Assembly (NCBI GenBank): GCA_003254925.1
Contig: QANZ01020508.1
Location: forward strand, 1 to 64,000
Length of the DNA stretch: 64,000 nt
Direction: 5' to 3'
From: Chamaecrista fasciculata
Lineage: Eukaryota > Streptophyta > Magnoliopsida > Fabales > Fabaceae
Positions 11,602 to 27,651 of this stretch are shown here, piece after piece. Under the pieces are notes generated by a model. It was not told the DNA's origin and searched no databases. It saw only the letters and a list, made by a program, of their open reading frames with translations. Within the stretch, counting starts at the first letter, position 1. Each line of letters starts with the position of its first letter. Position numbers and translations under genes: made by a program.

Positions 11602-14600
11602 ATGAGATGCCATGTCAGCATGTGATATGGTTCATGCTTTCCAACTCAACACTTTTGTTCGAAGGTGGTACCCTACCTAACCATGGAGTGAAGAACCGTA
11701 GTTTTGCACAGAAAGCAGGGACTCAGTGGGGTTTTTCTGGTAATCCAAATTTTCCCATCTGTTTTCGAACCCATGACGATGATGATGTGAGGTTTGGTTG
11801 TAGCGTCACATGCATGCTATTGCTTGGGTCTGTGCTCCCTCAATCTCCTAAGTCCTAACCTTATTATTGGACCCATTTGACAATACACGTACGTATGAGT
11901 CATTTTCGATTTATCCCTTTTCGTCCCATCTCTACAACCAAAATCCCAAGTTCAACGTGAAACCAAAGGAGGACTGGTTCAGCCGATGAGAGTAAGGAGA
12001 GTGATAATCCCACGTCATTTGTGTAAAAATTAACATGTCAACATTGTCAGAGAGAGAGAGAGGGAGAAACCAAGTTCAATTAGTGTTTGAGAAATCCGAT
12101 ATTGAAGCGTATGTACGTGAGTCAAACAAATTATGATGGGCGTATGTATCCTCTGTTTAGGGAAGAGAAGGCAGATCAGATATATAAATAGGATGGGATG
12201 GGCGTAAGTATCCTTCACAACATGTTCCCAAGACAGTGGATCACAGTATTCTGCCTCATTAAGACGAGGTTTTGGAGCTTTCAATTCCCATTTTTTCATC
12301 AATTACATATATGCACGGTAGAGAAAAAAAGAAGAATGAATTACATCTTGATACTTACATCGTTAATATATTTTAGTATTTTGTTCTTTATTCTTTACAC
12401 GGTTAACACTTTGATACTTTGTTTACGCCGTTAGCATGTTGATTAATCACATCCAATCTTTGTTAGTGTTTTTTATTTTATTTTATTGGTAATTAATATG
12501 TGTTGCATGCAAACTTTATTTTTCTCCATATCCTTGACTCTTGAGTCCTCACATGTAATATAGTCAATGTAACTTTATATTTAATTATAATTGTCGGCGG
12601 CTCTTCCTTTAATTGTTGAATTGATCACGGAAATCATGTATTAGTTATTCACATTAAGGGACCAACAGTATTTCTTCTCCATGCGCGCACATGCATGCTC
12701 CCTCACTGAAAATATAATTAATTTAAACAATATTTAGTATTTTAATTTGATCATTCTTTAGTTTATATTATAAAATAATTCTTTTGTCTACAAAATTTTG
12801 TTCTTAAGAAACTAATTTTAAAAATATGTTATAGTTTTTATTAGGATAATTTTGTTATCACTCCAATCAGTACATATATATAACTATATAAGATAGTAAC
12901 ACATACATGTATATAAGATAATCTAATTTTTTTTTAGGCAAAAATACTTTTGATATCCCTAAAGTATGAGGTCAATTCAGTTGTACTCTCAAAATGTTTT
13001 TTAGGTAAAAATATCTTCTTAAAATTCTTAATACATCTCAACCTATATGTTATAAGAACACTTTTTTTAAAAAAAATCAATCTAATGTAAACTTATAATT
13101 TTCAATGATATAATCTTAAAAAGGGGAAAAAATCCATGGTGTCCAGTGTCCACTGTCTTGGACTTTTGTAATGTGCAAGTCTAACAAGTTGAACGAGATC
13201 ATAAGTTGCTTTTTTATGTCACAATGTAACTAACATTTATTAGGCTTCATTGGACCACTACACTATTAACATCAATAAGTGCTGATTTTCAATGTAATGA
13301 AAGTGAAGAATATATTGGTGAATTTGCCACCACTTGAAGCTAAATTAAGTGGAGGGCCTACTAATATCATGACATGACCTTTACAAGCTTTTTTAAGGAG
13401 TTTTTTTTTTTTTTTAAAGTGTGATATCTATATGAAGTTCTTTTAATAAAAATATTTCATGTGATAATATTATATGTGACTTTTCAGAAAAAATAACGTA
13501 ATATATTATCCATTATATTTTAAATATATTTCTATTTTATTTGAAGATTATTGGATGATAATGATGTAAATAATTGCGTCTAAATATATTTTTATAAAAA
13601 GCTAGCTTTGTCAATGCACATCGACATGTAGCATGCCATGTTGCCAAAAACATGAAAAATCAAGGCTGGAGTAGTGGCTTTAAAAAAGAAAAAAAAAAGG
13701 ACAAATTAAATTATAGCTTACTGTCCCATTCTTAACTAATTAGCGCAATATTAATTTGTGTATTGTGGAGCATTCTAATTTTGATACTTATTGATAACAT
13801 TTATATTATTAGGAAATTAAAGTTAATATTTTAAACACTCTACGGCTTATGCAAAATTTGAATCAAGAAACATTTATATTTAATACTTTGACCCAATAAT
13901 CAACTGTAACGTAAGGCTCATCAACTGATATGTTTCTTTAGGGATGATTGAGAACCAAAGTAAAATTGTTAATATTATTATTGATTGATCACTTTTTAGA
14001 ACCTCTTATTTCAATTATTTATGCTGACTGATAAACTAATTCGTGATAGTTAAGAAATTTATATCCTGTCATATAAAATATAGTTATATTGGAAAAAGAA
14101 ATGCATGGTGAGCCCATTTTCTTTTAATTATTTTGCACCTGAATATTTAGGCTGTGTTAATTAATTGTTAATTACATCATAAATATATATAGAAAATGAT
14201 GCAAAATTCGCACTGGTGAGCCCTTTGATAACTGTATATTAATTATGTGAGATTCATCTTATATATTTGGGGTGAATTTTAGTTTAGTATTTTGTATTTT
14301 TTTTATTATAAAATTGATCATACATTTTTCATAAAATTTGTTAGATTTTGATCCCAACGATTAACTATAATAATATAACTTTTTTTTTAATTTGAATGTG
14401 ACAAATTTAAAATTATTTATTTTTTTTGACGAGTTCTTAATTTAATTATTTATTTAATTAGGGTTATGAGTAGATAAGGCCAATTAGACTTCCAAAATTA
14501 AAGTGGATTATTTATTTAACAATCAAATAAGTGAAGTTAATTTTATATATATATCGTTTCAAGTTCGAATGAAACCTACTTCCAGGTATGATTTCAAGTT

Positions 14601-15311
14601 CATTTACTGACAATTTCAACTTGATAGAAAAATGATTTGTACGTTAATAGTAACTTGTAATTCTGAACTTGTCATATTAAAAATTAAAATGATGAGAGAA
14701 ATATAATCAATTTTATTTATTTAATCGTGAAACAAGAGTTGCCCACATTTGGAGTCCAATTCAACGGCTTCAATTGTAGAGATAAATAGTTTATCGTCTA
14801 AAGTAACACATAGTTCTACATTCGTCGCATTTGAACTTGAAATGAGATAGATGTAATGTTAACTATACTTAATTGTTGAAATCAACAAGTGACAAGTTAT
14901 AAAAATATGCAAATCAATTTTGTAATTAAAAAAAGATTAAAATTTCTTTCAAATATATAAGATCGATTGAAAGTAGAATTTGGCCAAGTTAATTACTAAT
15001 TACTGTGATGTCAAACTTTTCTTCTAGGGTTTTCTACTTTTCTATGCATGCAAAAGGGTTTGTTGACTCTTGGAAGCTGGCATCTTTATAAAGAGTCTTT
15101 AATTGGCTTCACTTTTCTGAGTTGTTTAGATCGAAGGAAGAACAAAGGGACAGATAAGTCGGTTCATGTTTTTGAAAAGTATATGCTACTGGACAAACAC
15201 AATTAATAATACACTTTTTAAGAGAAATTTAATTGGTCTTTGGTTTTCTTTCTAGTTATTTTTATAGCTTTTCTATATTGACAAATCCCATATATATATA
15301 TATATATATAG
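11602..15311. other. Long intergenic region, no confirmed gene
   Basis: Nothing here supports a complete gene. Visible items are a GA microsatellite (12049-12063), a possible coding scrap on the minus strand near 12210-12300 (see findings), a MITE-arm fragment at about 12938-13010 (ggcaaaaatacttttgatatcc), and stretches of TA and poly-T. It ends in a TA run at the assembly gap. Confidence 0.5.
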
Positions 15312-15765
15312 NNNNNNNNNNNNNNNNNNNNNNNNNNNNNNNNNNNNNNNNNNNNNNNNNNNNNNNNNNNNNNNNNNNNNNNNNNNNNNNNNNNNNNNNN
15401 NNNNNNNNNNNNNNNNNNNNNNNNNNNNNNNNNNNNNNNNNNNNNNNNNNNNNNNNNNNNNNNNNNNNNNNNNNNNNNNNNNNNNNNNNNNNNNNNNNNN
15501 NNNNNNNNNNNNNNNNNNNNNNNNNNNNNNNNNNNNNNNNNNNNNNNNNNNNNNNNNNNNNNNNNNNNNNNNNNNNNNNNNNNNNNNNNNNNNNNNNNNN
15601 NNNNNNNNNNNNNNNNNNNNNNNNNNNNNNNNNNNNNNNNNNNNNNNNNNNNNNNNNNNNNNNNNNNNNNNNNNNNNNNNNNNNNNNNNNNNNNNNNNNN
15701 NNNNNNNNNNNNNNNNNNNNNNNNNNNNNNNNNNNNNNNNNNNNNNNNNNNNNNNNNNNNNNNNN
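15312..15765. other. Assembly gap (454 Ns)
   Basis: Unbroken Ns. The gap lies just downstream of the internal region of a minus-strand LTR element, so retrotransposon sequence probably continues into it. Confidence 0.99.
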
Positions 15766-16471
15766 CCCTCACCATTACTCATCATACAATGCATATTCAA
15801 GACCCTCTAACCAAATAGTCATAAATCATGCATTGCCACAACATAAAGTCCGCTCTCCCATCAAATAACAGAACTTTAAAACCTCAAGGTCGCCATCATA
15901 CAAACAGACAACCAATAACTAGCACCATAGAACAGACAGCCAATAACCAGCACCACAAGCAACCAACAACCACAAACAGTCTAACAGACAACCACTCCAA
16001 ATTCCAGAAAACTAACTTCAAAACTGGAATTAAAATCAAAAGCTAGACTGAACCAACCTCTCTTGATGTTGCAGTGCCGGAACCTTCTCAGCTCTGATAC
16101 CACTTGTTGGGCGGAAGCGCAACCCACACAAGAAATAAAGGAAGAGGAAACGGAGAAACGAACACAAATCTTTAACGTGGTTCGGTGCCTCAAGACCTAC
16201 TCCACGGCCCCCTCTGGGACAAACTTCACTATTTGTAATTTTTGCACGGACAAAATTACAAACCCTCCTCAATACAATTTTTGACTGGAGAAAATTGCAA
16301 ACCCTCTCTAAAAAATGACTCACAACTACCCAAACCCCAATACAACCATTAGGATTTCTATGTAAGTTGTGGTGCCTTAGAAGCTCATATCTCACTCATA
16401 TTTATACAAGCCTCACACCCCCTCAATGTTTTTCCCAACCGATGTGGGACTTTCAATGACTAAGCCCAACA
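15766..16471 (-). mobile_element. Partial LTR retrotransposon: 5' LTR, PBS and start of interior
   Basis: On the minus strand the LTR (16471-16105, 367 bp) begins TGTTGGGC and ends GCCCAACA, holds gtcccacatcgg and tataaatatg (TATA-like), and is followed by TGGTATCAGAGC (16102-16091), a tRNA-Met primer-binding site. The interior (16090-15766) runs into the gap. The small frames within are unremarkable. The LTR is the same family as the solo LTR at 11332-11601. Confidence 0.75.
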
Positions 16472-18116
16472 TGCTCTGTATGCAAAATTATTCATATTAA
16501 AAAAAATGAGTGCTAGAAATATCTGGTTATTTTTAATAATGAGATATAATAATTGCAAGATCATGTAATTGAATATATATTTTAATCGGTTGATAACTGA
16601 TATATTGACTTTGTTTTTTGAACAGAAACATATTGAGATTAAATAATAAAGTTTCTCGTTATTTATATGTGTATATATAGTTAATTTTTGTGCAAACGAA
16701 ATGAAGCCGATATCACATATATATATAGCTACAATTGCTAGAAAGAGTTTCATTTATACATTAATTATGATCAATGAGAACATATGATCACTCATCATGG
16801 GAGTGTGATGTCATGAATTTAAAGTCAAGTTTTCAACCATATGGAACAAAAGGGGTGGTTTTGCTTGCATAAGCTCCATTAATATTTATAATGCCAATGC
16901 ATATATAAAGCATCCAATGGCTAAAAATGCCCCTTTTAAATGTTTGGGAATTGTGAACAACTATATATAAATCTGATGGTGAGTTATAACAAATAATATG
17001 CAAAAATATTTTAAAAAATCCTAAAAGTAAAAGATTCTTTACTAAAAAATAATGTGAAAAAAAATAAGAGTTATCATATATTATATAGTGTACTATATAC
17101 TAGCTATCAGACCATCTAGTATTTGATTATAATAATTATGAAACCATAACATATAATTCGCAACAAATTTTATCATTTTCATCATACAATATTCTAAATG
17201 TCAAGTTAATAATAATGTTTCATTGGCCTAGCTAAAAGGATTAATAATATCTCCGCAATAGTTATATGACAATCTTTTAAGGGAAATATAATATTTTCAA
17301 GCAGATAAGTATTGGCAGATCATACGTTTATTAGTTTTATTCATATGTGATCGTGTAACTTAACAATATATACCATCAACGAAGACACAAAATAAATCCT
17401 ATCCGTACTAAATTAATTTAGTCAATATTAAAACTACTCTTCGGGGGCAGATGACAAAGATATCTCATTAATTAATAACAGTTATTAAATCTCATAGATC
17501 GATTTTCAGGCATCAATAATGATATCTTCGTAATTATCCGACAATATATTATCACAAGCAAGTACATAACTAATGTCTGGCCAAAAAAATTAAGTACATA
17601 ACTAATGCTTATTAATCTTCCAAAGACAAGTGTCAAGGATACAGTATTTACTTGTCGAGTAAATAAATTGTGGATTAGCTAGAAAGTGGAGACTCACATC
17701 CCAAAAATCAAATTATTTTGCTAATATTAAAAAAAGACCAAAGTGTAATTTTAGCCTTCTATTTTTCGGTTGAATTTATCATTTTTTCTTAAAACTTTTA
17801 AATTTTCAAAAGTTTCATTATTTGATCTCAATGATTGAATGAGATTTTATCTCTCTTATTTCAAATTCAATATAAATATATGTCATTTTTGACAAGTTAT
17901 TTATTTGTTCAATTGAAATATTTAATAAATAAAATCAAATTGGATATCAAAAGTGGATAATTTGTTTTACAGTCAAACGAGTAGAGTTTGTCATATATTT
18001 CTTATTTTAAGTTCAATTACGACGAGTTTATAGCTACGAATTACCCTCAACGATTTTTTTTCCTGCTCAGTTGAAAATGTTAACAAATGATGAGGTCAAA
18101 CCGAACTCGGAAATGG
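16472..18116. other. Intergenic AT-rich DNA, no gene seen
   Basis: No coding signal. Diverged dispersed-repeat sequence with motifs such as tcgaacttgaa and gacgagtt is present from about 17750 onward, related to the tandem repeat that follows. Confidence 0.5.
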
Positions 18117-18803
18117 TTATTTATAATTTTTTACTTTATGGTTTCAAAAATACTTTTGTACTTAATTTGATTTCATTAGACGATAGTTCTAATGAGGTAG
18201 AAAAATACCTTATTAAGAGTAACTTGTCATAATCGAACTTGAAGCGAAAGTGTTATGACCAATTTTGGCATTCGTTTGATTATGAAACGAATGACTCACT
18301 TTTAAAGCTTAATTTAACCTTGTTTACTGACAGTCTCAATTGGATAGATGAAAGACTCGTTAAAAATAACATGTAACTCAGAACTTGTTATATTCAAATT
18401 TGAAACGAGAGATATATAACTATATCTAGTCATTAAGACCAATGAGTAAAACTTTTGATAAACTTGTTATTTATAATTTTTTACTTCATGATTTCAAAAT
18501 TACTTTTGGACTTAATTTGATTTCATTAGACGATAGTTCTAATGAGGTAGAAAAATGACTTATTAAGAGTAATTTGTCATATAATCGAACTTGAAGCGAA
18601 AGTGTTATGGCCAATTTTGGCATTCGTTTGATTATGAAACGAATGACTCACTTTTGGAGCTTAATTTAATCTTGTTTACTGACGGTCTCAGAACTTGTTA
18701 AAAATAACATGTAACTCATAACTTGTTATATTCAAATTTGAAACGAGAGATATATAACCATATTTAATCATTAAAACCAATAAGTAAAACTTTTGGTAAA
18801 CTT
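18117..18803. repeat. Two-copy tandem repeat, period 360 bp
   Basis: The unit starting ttatttataattttttact at 18117 recurs at 18477. The second copy (to about 18803) is shortened by a deletion in the segment after ttactgac, but is otherwise very similar, so the duplication is fairly recent. Non-coding. Confidence 0.75.
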
Positions 18804-19136
18804 ATAAGATTAAAATTGTAAAAAATGAAATAGATTACAATCTACCATAAAGATAAAAAATTAAAATTACATTTGACCTATACAAAGATATATATTATAA
18901 AGAAAAACATGATTAAAAGATTGATCTCTTAGTTATTAAAAAATACATCACACTTATTTATAAATTAAAATACAAAATTTGAGCTGATGAATTCAAAGTT
19001 TTTTTTGTTATATTGAAAATTGAAAAGTTTTATTTATTTATAAAAGAACATTAATATTATTAATTTGAAAAAAAATATATTAGTAGACGTATTAATTGTT
19101 TGGAATATTAGTCACATGCAGTGTATGCTTAGGTTT
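18804..19136. other. Intergenic AT-rich DNA, no gene seen
   Basis: AT-rich sequence between the 360-bp tandem repeat and the next MITE. Nothing recognised. Confidence 0.5.
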
Positions 19137-19145
19137 TAATATTTA

Positions 19146-19519
19146 GGCAAAAACACTTATTTTGTCCCCAAACTTTATATCTATTGTTAATTTCGTCCCT
19201 AATCTTTTTTACTGTTAATTTCGTCCCCAATCTTTCAAATTTTGGTCAATTTTATCCTTTGTCTTACTTTAGCTAAATATTAACGACATAATCTATGTGG
19301 CTAACAATATATAATATAAAATTGATAGAAAAAGAAACTCAAATTCTGACTCAATTGAAAAACAAGATGCAGTCTGTCGTTTATTTATTAAAAGAAATTA
19401 GTCAAACGATAAAATTGATGAAAATGTGAAAGATTAGGGACGAAATTGATAGCAAAAAAAGATTGGAGACGAAGTTGACAATTAGTGTAAAGTTTGAGGA
19501 TAAAATTAGTACTTTTGCC
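19146..19519. mobile_element. Mutator-like MITE (374 bp)
   Basis: A perfect 9-bp duplication taatattta flanks it (19137-19145 and 19520-19528). Termini are ggcaaaaacac and ggcaaaagtac (reverse complement). Arms carry the aatttcgtcccc/ggacgaaatt repeats. It is the same family as 27114-27641 and, more diverged, 59655-60035. Confidence 0.85.
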
Positions 19520-19720
19520 TAATATTTATATCTCTTAAATTTCCAATGATATAAATTTAAAATTAGTCATTTTTTTTAATAAGAAACGTGGTCATTTTTC
19601 TTCGTAACTTATAGATGATGATAATCTAATATCTAATATAAATTAAAGAAATCGGTTATAAAAAAATAAGGCTTAAGTGCACTTTTGGTCCCATAACTAC
19701 GATAAAGGTTTCATTTTGGT

Positions 19721-19900
19721 CCCATAACTTTTTTTGTTGCAATTTTGGTCCCATAACTGTGACAAAGGTTTCACTTTGGTCCCATAACTTTTTTTGTTGC
19801 AATTTTGGTCCCATAACTATGACAAAGGTTTCATTTTGGTCCCATAACTTTTTTTGTTGCAATTTTGGTCCCATAACTTCTCAAAAGGTTCCACCGTTAG
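19721..19900. repeat. 60-bp tandem repeat, three units, in the MULE left arm
   Basis: Three head-to-tail units of exactly 60 bases (aaggtttca...ggtcccataact...tttttttgttgcaattttgg), each a few substitutions apart. The right arm has fewer units, so the left arm expanded after insertion or by slippage. Confidence 0.8.
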
Positions 19901-20062
19901 TCCCTTGGTGAATTCCATCCATATTTAGCCGTTAAGTATGACGTGGCATAGTAACTAGGATCATGATGTGGCAAAATAAGATGAAGTGGACTGAAATAGG
20001 ATCTATATGCAACATATTAAAACTTATCTATACCCAACCACAAAATATACAAAGAGTGGTAC

Positions 20063-20229
20063 TGACAGGGACCAATTTGGTGGGGAAGAAGAGACTTCAA
20101 GCAGAAGGCGCCGACGAAGTCGATGGGATCCTCAGCCAGAGTCGAACGACCAAAGCGGCGGCGACGGCAAATCGGGAAGCGGAACGAGGAAGAGGAAGTC
20201 CCGTTGGGCTGACGAGGAAGAGGAAGTAC
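20063..20229 (+). pseudogene. Captured fragment of splicing factor 1 / branchpoint-bridging protein
   Basis: In one forward frame the interior encodes [13 protein letters not shown], then a Gly/Ser/Asp linker, then [14 protein letters not shown]. The tandem RSRW motifs (a duplicated S-R-W pair within basic stretches, followed by acidic residues) are characteristic of the N-terminus of plant SF1/BBP, the protein that binds the intron branchpoint and U2AF65 through these tryptophans (UHM-ligand motifs). Only this N-terminal segment is present: no KH/QUA2 domain, zinc knuckles or RRM. It is flanked directly by MULE arms, so it is a transduplicated fragment, not a gene. Whether it is transcribed cannot be seen. 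Confidence 0.7.
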
Positions 20230-20519
20230 CACTCTTTGTATATATTGTGGTTGGGTATAGATAAGTTTTAATATGTTGCATATAGATCCTATTTCAGTCC
20301 ATTTCATCTTATTTTGCCACATCATGATCCTAGTCACTATGCCACGTCATACTTAACGGCTAAATATGGATGGAATTCACCAAGGGACTAACGGTGGAAC
20401 CTTTTGAGAAGTTATGGGACCAAAATTGCAACAAAAAAAGTTATGGGACCCAAATGAAACCTTTGTCATAGTTTTGGGACCAAAAGTGCACTTAAGCCAC
20501 AAAAATAATAATAGAGTGG

Positions 20520-21345
20520 ATACTAGATATGTGTCAGAGAGTCTCAACTCTCAAAAACGTTTGAGAGGAAAAAGTAGTGTGAAGTAGAGAGAAAGAAAGA
20601 AAGAAACAGCAAAAAGCTAAACAGTAGTATCACAGCGAGAGAGTGTGGAAGAAGACGAGAGAGACTGAGATAATGTGAAGAACATTGAACAATTAATCCG
20701 ATCCTTCCTTCTTTCTATATCTTATTGTATAGAGAAAATCTTTGGTCGATTGAAGCTTAAGGTTGAGTAAAATGAAAAGGCTGTCGTTCGACTTTGATCA
20801 GAAACGCTCGCAGGTGAGTATGAGAAAGCTATGGCTGTCTTCTTAATTTTTTTCAGTAAGATTCTTGAATGCTTGGATAAGGGTTTGATGGTTTTCAGAT
20901 GAAATTCAGACTTAGATGTTATTATTATTGTTATTGTTTTTCCTTTTTCAATATATTAGGAATTATTTTTTTGGTATTAATCGTTAAGTTTAATTTATTT
21001 GAGGTTTAGGGATCATGTTTGTTTAATTTTTCCCTACAGGTCAGGGGCTTTAAAGGATTAGATCTGATCATTTTTTAATAAATACATTTTTGGCTAGTTG
21101 ATTTAAATTTCGTTAACTGAGTGCGTTCGACTTTATTTATTTATTTATTTTAATGTCAGCCTTTAATCTGAACTTTTGAATCGTTATGGGTATTATACTC
21201 ATGTGTTTGCAGTGCTTCATTTTGGGCACGTTCTTAATGATTTTTTTTATAGATTGATGAATGCTTGAAGGGAATTAACGACGCTGAAGTAAAGTATCCA
21301 GGAGGCAGCAAATAGTGGAATTTTTAATACTCGTCAAAGTTATTC
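20520..21345 (+). promoter_or_regulatory. 5' leader and leader intron of the GSK3 gene
   Basis: The stretch from about 20520 is GA-rich (agagagaaagaaagaaag), typical of a plant 5' UTR. An intron is predicted at 20814-21252. The Pack-MULE ends at 20498, so it lies immediately in front of the transcription unit and may form part of the proximal promoter. I see no clean TATA box. Confidence 0.5.
20772..21315 (+). CDS. Candidate spliced upstream ORF (34 aa) of the GSK3 gene
   Basis: In the 5' leader an ATG at 20772 opens a frame of 14 codons to a good donor (cgctcgcag/gtgagt, intron 20814-21252), and after the acceptor (tttatag/attgatg) continues in frame for 20 more codons to TAG at 21313-21315, 30 bases before the kinase ATG. 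The peptide is MKRLSFDFDQKRSQ then IDECLKGINDAEVKYPGGSK. The leader is thus likely to be a multi-exon 5' UTR with an uORF that could damp kinase translation. Translation is inferred; the splice sites are visible. Confidence 0.45.
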
Positions 21346-25868
<4,523 letters not shown>

Positions 25869-27103
25869 CAACTTTTACCAAACTCTGTTTTATCCAGTTG
25901 TTATTTGTGAGCAGGCTGTAAATCATCCGGTGCATCTGAGAAAGAATTTCACAGAAAGAGTTCCTAGGATGTAACATGAGAAGTTGCAGTTTTTGAATAT
26001 GTAATCGGTGGAGTTGTTTTCTATTATTACTCAAGACCCAGTTGTTCCATGTACATCTATCTATCTGAGATGAGTATTTCTGATGATTTTTGTAAGATAA
26101 CAGGCATGAGTATGTATATGTATTATAGATTATAATATTCATACACCCTGAATTATTATCTCCTACCATCTCAATATTACTTCAATGCCATATTTTTCTT
26201 TTCTAAAAGTACCAGATTCTTTACGGTTCTTAGTGTAATCTTGTGATTGAATTGCATTGTATAAAATTTTAAATTTAAAATATTTGAATTGTGTAATTTA
26301 ATATATATGTGTGTGTGTATTTGTATATATAATGTATATATATGTATATGCATGTGTGGGCGCTTGTGTGATATGTTTCACTTAAATGCATGTGTGGGCG
26401 CTTGTATGGGCGCTTGTGTAATTTAATATACATGTGACGATGATATGTTTTTTTTTTTCCATAGAATATGTTTATATGCACGTGCCGTGCATGTATCCTT
26501 GTGTATGTACATTTGATGTGTGGGTATATTGATGTATTTGCAAGGAAATAAAAAAATTATTTACTAAAAGAATGTATAAAACTATTTTTTCAAAAATAAG
26601 AGGAATAAAATTTTAACTCTATAGGTAAGTAAGTTGTTATCGTTTTATAAAATTTAATTTAATGAATATAAAAATGGTACAGGGAATTTAAGTTATTAGG
26701 AATATATTATTTTCCTTTGGCCTCTTGTCTAGTTTAGCTAAAAGATTCTAGTTAAATAAATGTTTGCACAAATGATTTACAACAAGACAGCATCTATGAA
26801 ACAACTCTGAAATTTAAGTTAGAATGTGTACATAACTACAAGAAATGAAAAAGAATGAGATCGTAATATTTTGACGTGTCTACAATGTGTTTAAAAGAGA
26901 ATATAAAGGGGTTGGCTAACTGGCTATTGAGAATTTTGAGATTCTTCAACATTTGTAGTCCCACAAATCTCGAGAGTTAATTAGACAAAAAAAAAATTTT
27001 AGATGGGATATGAATGCTACAGTCATATTCACTTATTTTCACTTAAATGAATGAAATCAACTCAAGATTTATCATTCAATATAAAATAAAAATAAAAATG
27101 TTA
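25869..27103. other. GSK3 3' UTR, then intergenic with TG/TA minisatellite
   Basis: The 3' UTR probably runs to about 26160. At 26300-26440 there is a TA/TG-rich low-complexity tract in which gcatgtgtgggcgcttgtgtg-like units recur about three times. No gene seen to 27103. Confidence 0.55.
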
Positions 27104-27113
27104 TTTTAATTAA

Positions 27114-27641
27114 GGCGAAAGTATTCATTTCGTCCCCAAATTTTACACCTGCTGTCAATTTCGTCCCCAATCTTTCTTTACTGTCAATTTCGTCCCCAAA
27201 CTTTACACATGCTGTCAATTTCGTCCCTAATATTTTTTTGCTGTCAATTTCGTCCCTAATCTTTCACATTTTGGTCAATTTTATCCTTTGCTCTTACTTT
27301 AGCCAAATATTGACGACAAAATCTATGTGGCTAACGATATATAATGTAAAATTGATAGAAAAAGAAACTCAATTCCTAACTTAGATTCAAAAACAGGATG
27401 CAGTCTGTCGTTAATTTATTAAAAAAAGTTAGTCAAAGGATAAAATTGACAAAAATGTGAATGATCGGGGACGAAATTGACAGTTGATGTAAAGTTTGGA
27501 GACGAAATTGACAACAAAAAAAGATTGGGGACGAAATTGACAGCTTGTGTAAAGTTTGGGGACGAAGTTGACAGCAAAAAAAGTTTAGGGATGAAATTGA
27601 TAGTTGATGTAAAGTCTGGGGACGAAATTAGTACTTCTCCC
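27114..27641. mobile_element. Mutator-like MITE (528 bp), same family as 19146-19519
   Basis: Flanked by ttttaattaa at 27104-27113 and 27642-27651 (9-10 bp). Arms contain repeated ctgtcaatttcgtcccc units on the left and the reverse complement on the right, with extra units relative to the 374-bp copy. No coding capacity. It sits about 700 bp upstream of the GARS start codon. Confidence 0.82.
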
Positions 27642-27651
27642 TTTTAATTAA

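Larger units (their letters stand above)
19670..20498. mobile_element. Pack-MULE (829 bp) with captured SF1 exon fragment
   Basis: The ends are long inverted repeats starting ggcttaagtgcacttttgg. The left arm (19670 to about 20061) and right arm (about 20229-20498) share the aagg(t)ttc...ggtcccataact motifs and the whole block from ccgttaagtatgacgtggca to caaagagtggtac. Flanking 9-mers are aaaaaaata and acaaaaata if the left edge is moved by one base, an imperfect Mutator-type duplication. Between the arms lies about 165 bp of much more GC-rich DNA encoding an SF1-like peptide, the signature of a Mutator-like element that has transduplicated host gene sequence. Confidence 0.75.

Noticed and set aside
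15218..15868. Long open frames spanning the gap
   Set aside because: They consist mainly of Ns read as X; no evidence of coding.
15828..16395. Short frames on both strands at 15.8-16.4 kb
   Set aside because: They fall within the LTR, PBS and untranslated interior of a retrotransposon and overlap each other.
19656..19874. 72-codon minus-strand frame with repeated GPKLQQKKLWDQ units
   Set aside because: A translation of the 60-bp tandem repeat in the MULE arm; the 60-base period is divisible by three, so the frame stays open by structure rather than selection.
20017..20337. 106-codon minus-strand frame through the Pack-MULE core
   Set aside because: Antisense shadow of the captured SF1 fragment and of the inverted arms.
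26275..26481. Possible CRISPR-like or regulatory repeat array
   Set aside because: TG/TA-rich minisatellite with irregular units in a plant nuclear genome; simple slippage explains it.
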